From assembly GCF_000720765.1 (NCBI RefSeq), contig NZ_JODC01000015.1, positions 186,001 to 250,000 of the forward strand: a DNA stretch of 64,000 nucleotides. The letters are read 5' to 3'. Each line of letters opens with the position of its first letter. The stretch's first letter is position 1. The notes below the pieces were generated by a model that saw only the letters and a list, made by a program, of their open reading frames with translations, was not told where the DNA came from and did no database searches. A program made the position numbers and the translations under genes. The DNA comes from Streptomyces sp. NRRL S-646. GTDB taxonomy: Bacteria; Actinomycetota; Actinomycetes; Streptomycetales; Streptomycetaceae. Shown in pieces: positions 58,510 to 64,000 of this stretch.

Positions 58510-59909
58510 GATGGGCACTGGTCAAGGTCTGTCTGGCGGTCACCGCCATGGTCGTGGTCGCCTTCGCGGTGCCGCTTGGGCTGGTCATCAAGGAGATGGC
58601 CCGCGACCGCGCCTTCTCCAACGCCGAGCGGCAGGCGGCCGCGGTCGCCCCGGCGCTGTCCATCACCACCGAGCGCGACCAGTTGGAGCGGGTCGTCGCC
58701 TCCGCGGGCTCGGACTCCGGGATGGCCGTGCACATCCCCGCGGCCGCCGGACAGTCGGCCGTCGACATCGGGCGGCAGCGTGCCGCAGGCGAGGACATCG
58801 CGACCGTGCGCAAGCTGGGCCGCGCCTCCACCACCGCGGTCTCCGGCGGCTCCACACTGCTCCAGCCGATCGCGCTGAGCACCGGCGCGATAGCCGTCGT
58901 CGAGGTGTACGTCCCGGAGTCCGAGGTCAGCAACGGCGTCGGTACGGCGTGGGCGGTGCTCGCGGGTGTCGGGATCGCCCTGATCGTCGGATCCGTCGCG
59001 GTCGCCGACCGGCTGGGCGTACGGATGGTGCAGCCCGCGCAGAAGCTGGTCGAGAGCGCACACGAGCTGGGAGAGGGAAAGCTGGGAGCGCGGGTGCCGG
59101 AGGAAGGGCCGGCCGAACTGCGGCTGGCGGCGGTCGCGTTCAACTCCATGGCCGACCAGGTCGTACAACTCCTGGCGAACGAGCGGGAGTTGGCGGCGGA
59201 CCTGTCCCACCGGCTGCGCACCCCGCTCACCGTTCTCCGCCTCAACGCGGCCTCGCTCGGCGACGGACCGGCCGCCGAGCAGACCCGGGCCGCAGTCGCC
59301 CAGCTGGAGCGCGAGGTAGACACCATCATCCGCACCGCCCGGGACGCCAAACCGCAGACCGCGGCCGCCGGTCCGGGCACCGGATGCGACGCGGCCGAGG
59401 TGGTCCGCGAGCGGATGGCGTTCTGGTCGGCGCTCGCCGAGGACGAGGGCCGCAAGTGGCGGATGGCCGGCGCCGACCGGCCGGTGCGGATACCCGTGGC
59501 CCGGGCGGACCTCGCGGCCGCACTGGACGCCCTGCTCGGCAATGTGTTCCGGCACACCGCCGAGGGCACGGCCTTCGCGGTCGACCTGCACAACGGCGAG
59601 GACGCGGTGATCGTGCTGGTCTCCGACGCCGGTCCCGGGATCCTGGATCCCGAGGCCGCCATGGCGCGCGGGCGGGGCTCCGGCAGCGACGGATCCACCG
59701 GACTCGGCCTGGACATCGTGCGCCGGCTCGCCGAGTCGACCGGCGGTGACGTACGGATCGGGGCCTCGGTGCTGGGCGGGACCGAGGTGCGGATCTGGAT
59801 CCAGCTGGACGGGCGGGAGCGGACGCCAGGACGGGGCCACCGCTCCGTACGGCGACGCCGGCAGAAGAAATTGGTCTCTACCTTTAACCGTCCCCGATCC
59901 CTTCCTTAA
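58506..59909 (+). CDS. membrane sensor histidine kinase
   Basis: This encodes 467 residues. Two membrane helices (about 7-28 and 150-172) enclose a 120-residue external sensor. HAMP-like (LVESAHELGEGKLGARV) and H-box DLSHRLRTPLTVLRL domains follow, then the ATP domain with the N-box NVFRHTAEGTAF, G1 DAGPGI and G2 GSTGLGLDIVRRL. It autophosphorylates on the H-box histidine and feeds the regulator whose stop codon overlaps its start. The basic tail RRRRQKKL is unusual. A DasR-like site (59872-59882) lies in its last codons. Confidence 0.9.
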
Positions 59910-60038
59910 GCGCACCCTAAGATCCTCAACCCCCGTCCGGATCAGGCACTTTGCCCGATTCCGGCTCGCTAGCGTGCTGCCTCACCCACCCCCGGGAACC
60001 CCCGTGAATCCCCGCGAACAGCGAAGGCAGGCACGCGC

Positions 60039-61481
60039 ATGAGCACGCACCGGCGCAGGATCAGTGGCAGAAACAAGGCGATCGGCGGAGCTGTCGCCGC
60101 GGCTGTGATCGGTGGCGGCGCGCTCCTGCTCACCGGTACCGCACAGGCGGCCGGCGTGGGCGCCGCGTACACGAAGACCAGTGACTGGTCGACGGGTTAC
60201 ACCGCGCAGTACGTCGTCACGAACAACACCGGCCAGACGGAGAAGAGCTGGAAGCTGGAGTTCGACCTGCCGTCCGGCGCCAGGCTGAGCTCGCTATGGA
60301 ACGCCGAGTCCAGCATGAGCGGACAGCACGTCACCGTGACACCGGCCAAGTGGGACACGGACGGCCTCGCGCCCGGCAAGTCCGTCACCGTCGGCTTCGT
60401 CGTCAACGGCACCGGAGACCCGAACAGTTGTCTCGTCGACGGCGCCAAGTGCTCCGCGGACGACGGCCCGACACCCGAACCGAGCGGCCGCCCGACACAG
60501 TCCGCGACGCCCACTCCCACCCCCACCGGAACGGCGACCCCCACGGCCACCCCCACCCCGTCCGAGAGCTCCGGCACCGGCACCAAGGCAAGCACCGGCT
60601 TCGCCCCCTACGTCGACACCTCCCTCTACCCCGCCTTCGACCTCCTCGCGAGCGCCGACGCGACCGGCGTGAAGAACTACAACCTCGCCTTCGTCACCGA
60701 CGGCGGCGGCTGCACGCCCAAGTGGGGCGGTGTGACCGACCTCGGCAGTGACGGGGTCGCCTCACAGATCGGCGCGCTCCGCGCCAAGGGCGGCGACGTC
60801 CGCGTCTCCTTCGGCGGCGCCTCCGGTTCCGAACTGGCGACGACGTGCTCCTCGGCGGACGCGCTGGCCACGGCGTACGGCAAGGTCGTGGACCAGTTCA
60901 AGCTGACCAAGGTCGACTTCGACGTCGAGGGCGGCGCCCTCCCGAACGCCACGGCGAACACGAACCGCGCGAAGGCGATAGCCAAGCTCCAGGCGGCCCA
61001 CCCCGACCTGGACGTCTCCTTCACCCTCCCGGTCATGCCCGAGGGCCTCACCCAGGACGGCGTGAACCTCCTCTCCAACGCCAAGTCCAACGGCGCGAAG
61101 ATCAACACCGTCAACATCATGGCCATGGACTACGGAGCCTCCTACAGCGGCGACATGGGCACCTACGCCGAGCAGGCGGCCACCGCCACCCAGGCGCAGG
61201 TCAAGAGTGTGCTCGGCCTCTCCGACGCCGCCGCGTGGAAGGCGGTCGCGGTCACCCCGATGATCGGCGTCAACGACGTCTCGTCCGAGATCTTCAAGGT
61301 GGACGACGCCACCCAGCTGACGGCCTTCGCCAAGTCCAAGGGCCTCGGCGGTCTCTCCATGTGGTCGGCGACCCGCGACAAGCAGTGCGACGGCGGCACC
61401 AAGCCCACGGCCGACGCCACCTGCAGCTCGGTCGTCCAGGACAAGTTCGCCTTCTCGAAGGCGTTCGGGGCCTTCAACTGA
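60039..61481 (+). CDS. secreted chitinase: CBM2 plus GH18
   Basis: This encodes 480 residues. After a signal peptide (cut near TAQAA, about 38) comes a CBM2-like domain (40-130) with YTAQYVVTNNTG and WKLEFDLPSG, then a Thr/Pro/Ser linker (about 148-190). The GH18 barrel carries TKVDFDVEGG, giving the DxxDxDxE catalytic motif with E as acid, and the later LGGLSMWSATRD. It hydrolyses chitin outside the cell and would supply N-acetylglucosamine to DasR control. A weak DasR-like box lies 157 bp upstream. Confidence 0.92.
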   Translation: MSTHRRRISGRNKAIGGAVAAAVIGGGALLLTGTAQAAGVGAAYTKTSDWSTGYTAQYVVTNNTGQTEKSWKLEFDLPSGARLSSLWNAESSMSGQHVTVTPAKWDTDGLAPGKSVTVGFVVNGTGDPNSCLVDGAKCSADDGPTPEPSGRPTQSATPTPTPTGTATPTATPTPSESSGTGTKASTGFAPYVDTSLYPAFDLLASADATGVKNYNLAFVTDGGGCTPKWGGVTDLGSDGVASQIGALRAKGGDVRVSFGGASGSELATTCSSADALATAYGKVVDQFKLTKVDFDVEGGALPNATANTNRAKAIAKLQAAHPDLDVSFTLPVMPEGLTQDGVNLLSNAKSNGAKINTVNIMAMDYGASYSGDMGTYAEQAATATQAQVKSVLGLSDAAAWKAVAVTPMIGVNDVSSEIFKVDDATQLTAFAKSKGLGGLSMWSATRDKQCDGGTKPTADATCSSVVQDKFAFSKAFGAFN

Positions 61482-61519
61482 GCACAGGCACAACCGACCA
61501 CCGCGCAACGGGGGGCGAT

Positions 61520-61557
61520 GCGCCCCGGCCGGACATCCCCCCACCCGGCCGGGGCGC
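61520..61557. terminator. bidirectional terminator between the chitinase gene and bglC
   Basis: GCGCCCCGGCCGG (61520-61532) pairs over 13 bp with CCGGCCGGGGCGC (61545-61557) around a 12-nt loop, between converging genes. Confidence 0.85.
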
Positions 61558-61560
61558 GGC

Positions 61561-63000
61561 TCAGTCGGCCTCCGGCGCAGGCAGCGTCCCCGTCCGCGCC
61601 GCCTGCCCGTACCAGAGGGCGCTCGACTTCGGCGTACGAGTGAGGGTGGCGTAGTCGACATACACCGCCCCGAAGCGCTTCTCGTAGCCGTACGCCCACT
61701 CGAAGTTGTCCATCAGGGACCACAGGTAGTAGCCGCGCACGTCCGCCCCGTCGGTGATCGCGCGGCGCACCGCCGCGAGATGCTTCTCCAGGTAGGCGAT
61801 GCGCTCGGGGTCGTGGACGCGGCCGTCGGAGTCGGGTTTGTCGTCGTAGGCCGCGCCGTTCTCGGTGATGTACAGCGGCAGTCCGGGCGCCTCCCTCGTG
61901 TACCGCATGATCAGCTCGTGCAGGCCCGTCGGGTCGATCGTCCAGCCCATCTCGGTGCGCTCGCCCGGGGTCTGGTGGAAGGCGACGTCGTCCGCGCCCG
62001 GCCAGGGGGAGTGGTTGCTGGCGCCGTGGCCGTCGGCGCGCGGACCGCTCGGGTCCGCCTCGGCCGCCGAGACCAGCGCGGGCGTGTAGTAGTTGAGGCC
62101 CAGCGCGTCCAGCGGCTGGTTGATCGCGCCCAGGTCGCCGTCGAGGACGTACGACCAGTCGGTGATCAGCTCGGTCGCCGAGAACAGGGACTCGGGGTAC
62201 GCCCCGTGCAGGATCGGGCCGTGGAAGACGCCGTTGGCCAGGTCGTCGATCTTCCGCACCGCCGCCAGATCCGCCGGGTCCTGCGGCGAAAGGGGCCTGA
62301 CCACCGAGGAGTTGAGGCTGAGCGCGACCGAGTTGCGGGCCGGCATCACCGACCGCAGCGCCGAAGTGCCGAGCCCATGCGCCAGGTTCAGGTGGTGCGC
62401 GGCCCGCAGCGAGGCCTCCGGGTCCGTCCGGCCCGGCGCGTGCACCCCGGAGCCGTAGCCCAGAAACGCGCTGCACCACGGCTCGTTGAGCGTGATCCAC
62501 TGCTCCACGCGGTCGCCCAGCGCCTCGCCCACGATCTGCGCGTACTCGGCGAACCTGAGCGCCGTGTCCCGCTCCGGCCAGCCGCCCGCGTCCTCCAGCT
62601 CCTGCGGCAGGTCCCAGTGGTAGAGGGTGACGGCCGGCTTGATGCCGCGCTCGAGCAGCTCGTCGACCAGCCGCCGGTAGAAGTCCAGGCCGACCTGCAC
62701 CGCAGGCCCCCGGCCCGTCGGCTGCACCCGCGACCAGGAGATCGAGAAGCGGTAGGCGGTCAGGCCCAGCTCGGCCATGAGCGCCACGTCTTCGCGGTAC
62801 CGGTGGTAGTGGTCGACAGCGATGTCACCGTGCTCGCCGCCGGCGGTCCTGCCCGGCGTATGACTGAAGGTGTCCCAGATCGAGGGCGTACGACCGCCCT
62901 CCCGCACCGCCCCCTCGATCTGGTACGCGGACGTCGCGGCGCCCCAGAGGAAGGCGGGGGGAAAGGTCACCGGGGTCGCCGGCTGTGCGGACTCAGGCAT
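61561..63000 (-). CDS. bglC: GH1 beta-glucosidase of the cellobiose locus
   Basis: This encodes 479 residues, no signal peptide. [15 protein letters not shown] is the GH1 N-terminal signature, E in [10 protein letters not shown] is the acid/base, and E in [12 protein letters not shown] is the nucleophile. It splits imported cellobiose and cello-oligosaccharides to glucose in the cytoplasm. GGGAG lies 8 nt before ATG 63000. The gene follows cebG by 129 nt on the same strand, the known order of the Streptomyces ceb locus, and a CebR box overlaps its start, so it is repressed until cellobiose arrives. Confidence 0.9.
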   Translation of the reverse strand: MPESAQPATPVTFPPAFLWGAATSAYQIEGAVREGGRTPSIWDTFSHTPGRTAGGEHGDIAVDHYHRYREDVALMAELGLTAYRFSISWSRVQPTGRGPAVQVGLDFYRRLVDELLERGIKPAVTLYHWDLPQELEDAGGWPERDTALRFAEYAQIVGEALGDRVEQWITLNEPWCSAFLGYGSGVHAPGRTDPEASLRAAHHLNLAHGLGTSALRSVMPARNSVALSLNSSVVRPLSPQDPADLAAVRKIDDLANGVFHGPILHGAYPESLFSATELITDWSYVLDGDLGAINQPLDALGLNYYTPALVSAAEADPSGPRADGHGASNHSPWPGADDVAFHQTPGERTEMGWTIDPTGLHELIMRYTREAPGLPLYITENGAAYDDKPDSDGRVHDPERIAYLEKHLAAVRRAITDGADVRGYYLWSLMDNFEWAYGYEKRFGAVYVDYATLTRTPKSSALWYGQAARTGTLPAPEAD

Positions 63001-63013
63001 GGAAGCGCTCCCA
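63000..63013. promoter_or_regulatory. CebR box at bglC
   Basis: TGGAAGCGCTCCCA differs at one position from the CebR operator TGGGAGCGCTCCCA. It overlaps the A of the bglC start codon and the ribosome binding site, so a bound repressor would block this gene. Confidence 0.8.
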
Positions 63014-63129
63014 TAAGTGGTCGTGGAGACCGAAGAGTTGGAGGGGAGTGGGGGAGGAGAGGGGCCGAGGCTGCGCTGACCCGGCCCCGAGGGACGTACG
63101 ACGGCGCACGGCAGCACCGGATGAAGGCG

Positions 63130-64000
63130 TCAGCCCTTGATCGCGCCCTGCATGATGCCGCCCACGATCTGCTTGCCGAACAGGAGGAACGCGATCAGCA
63201 GCGGCAGCGTGCCCAGCAGGGCGCCCGCCATGATCACCGCCTGGTCGGGGACGTAACCGGTGCCGAGCGCGTTGAGGGCGACCTGCACGGTCGGGTTCTG
63301 CTGGTTGAGGGCGATGATCGGCCACAGGAAGTCGTTCCAGGCGAACACGAAGGTCAGCAGGCCGAGGACCGCCATCGCGGGCCGTGCGGCAGGGAAGACC
63401 ACGTGCCAGACGACTCTCAGGCTGCTCGCCCCGTCCACCCGGGCCGCCTCGATCAGCTCGGTCGGCAGCGCCTGCACCAGGTACTGCCGCATGAAGAACG
63501 TGCCGAACGCGCTGACCAGGGTGGGCAGGATGACCGTCTGCAGCTGATTGGACCAGCCCAGGTCCGCCATCCACAGATACAGGGGTACGACGGCCAGTTG
63601 CGGCGGGATCATCATCGTGCCGATGGTCAGCAGCAACAGGGTGCTCGAGAACCTGAACCGCAGCTTGGCGAAGGCGAACCCGGCGAGCGTGGAGAACAGG
63701 ACCGTACCGAGGGTGATGGTCCCGGCGACGATCGTGGAGTTGACCATCGCGGTGCCGAGTCCGGCCTGGTCCCAAGCGGCCTGCAGGTTCTTGAACAGGT
63801 TCGCGCCGAACCACAGGGGCGGCGGTGACTGCGCGAGCCGCTCGTTGTTGCGCGACGCCGCGACGGCCGTCCAGACCAGCGGGGCCAGCGAGATCAGTGC
63901 GAAGAGCGTCAGGACGAGATAGGTGACCGGACCCGCGTGCATCTGCTTGCCCGCGCCGAGCACCCGGCGGCGTCCGGGGCCACGGCCCCCGCTCTTCCCC
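63130..64000 (-). CDS. cebG: sugar ABC transporter permease, CebG-like (5' end outside window)
   Basis: The frame is open to the window edge (290 codons seen, including stop); a GTG at 63963 is possible, but residues GRRRVLGAGKQ run through it, so the true start is probably beyond 64000. About six helices are visible, with the EAA loop EAARVDGASSLRVVWHVVFPA and the final LLLIAFLLFGKQIVGGIMQGAIKG. This is the MalG-type inner-membrane permease that with CebF and the CebE binding protein brings in cellobiose using the MsiK ATPase. Its position before bglC fits cebG. Confidence 0.85.
   Translation of the reverse strand, partial: GKSGGRGPGRRRVLGAGKQMHAGPVTYLVLTLFALISLAPLVWTAVAASRNNERLAQSPPPLWFGANLFKNLQAAWDQAGLGTAMVNSTIVAGTITLGTVLFSTLAGFAFAKLRFRFSSTLLLLTIGTMMIPPQLAVVPLYLWMADLGWSNQLQTVILPTLVSAFGTFFMRQYLVQALPTELIEAARVDGASSLRVVWHVVFPAARPAMAVLGLLTFVFAWNDFLWPIIALNQQNPTVQVALNALGTGYVPDQAVIMAGALLGTLPLLIAFLLFGKQIVGGIMQGAIKG

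Noticed and set aside
61780..63828. 682-residue open frame on the plus strand
   Set aside because: It is antisense to bglC and cebG, which have clear family motifs; the plus frame is an Arg/Val/Gly-rich shadow.

Overview
This is high-GC actinobacterial DNA and almost certainly a Streptomyces chromosome arm-proximal core region. The signs are third-position GC bias with long antisense shadow frames, Tat and Sec exported enzymes, class E and class F sortases, cslA-glxA polysaccharide genes, a BldD-type GGDEF-EAL protein, and ceb/bglC cellobiose genes. From memory (not checked) the order from cslZ-glxA-cslA through lpmP, the ehu-type transporter and cdgA to bglC-cebG follows S. coelicolor SCO2838 down to about SCO2797. 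No phage, plasmid or biosynthetic cluster is visible.

Layout. 1-5.5 kb: 5' end of a PLD-type helicase, a small secreted protein, a transposase relic, a SEC-C protein, an MFS exporter and a Tat-exported GH30 beta-1,6-galactanase. 5.7-13.7 kb: class E sortase, an MFS exporter divergent from its HxlR regulator across two identical operators, a small YidC paralogue, an FAH-family enzyme, and an oxidoreductase pair divergent from a ROK regulator across a near-perfect palindrome. 13.9-17.6 kb: cell-surface block with a sortase substrate, HAD phosphatase, a secreted protein coupled to a class F sortase, a 160-bp duplication and an ANTAR remnant.

17.7-30.1 kb: tip-glycan locus. CslA polymerises a glycan at the membrane, GlxA is the copper radical oxidase, the GH6 lipoprotein (cslZ) trims it, and an AA10 LPMO (lpmP) with a DasR-type box follows. 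A tRNA-Lys(CTT) gene with a tandem array of decayed tRNA-like copies, a peptidoglycan-binding hydrolase, an SPFH protein and an acyl-CoA synthetase lie among them. 30.1-46.8 kb: a 16-kb block bounded by two 200-bp direct repeats that each end in the 3' half of tRNA-Lys. Inside are an IclR regulator, a small LuxR protein, a four-gene translationally coupled amino-acid/ectoine-type ABC transporter (ehuBCDA), DUF3830, an amidase, a D-2-hydroxyacid dehydrogenase, two overlapping maleate-isomerase-like genes, a luciferase-like oxidoreductase, cdgA and an M6 protease.

46.8-64 kb: a prim-pol-like protein with a tRNA-derived tail, a three-gene Fe-S nuclease / unknown / UPF1-like helicase module, PAP2 and histidine phosphatases, an NsdA-like TPR regulator, a two-component pair, a CBM2-GH18 chitinase, and bglC-cebG with a CebR box at the bglC start. 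The recurring theme is extracellular polysaccharide handling (GH30, GH6, GlxA, LPMO, GH18, GH1) plus surface anchoring. The main oddities are repeats: tRNA-derived modules, Streptomyces-type intergenic repeats that supply stop codons to genes, and two hairpins that hide ribosome binding sites.
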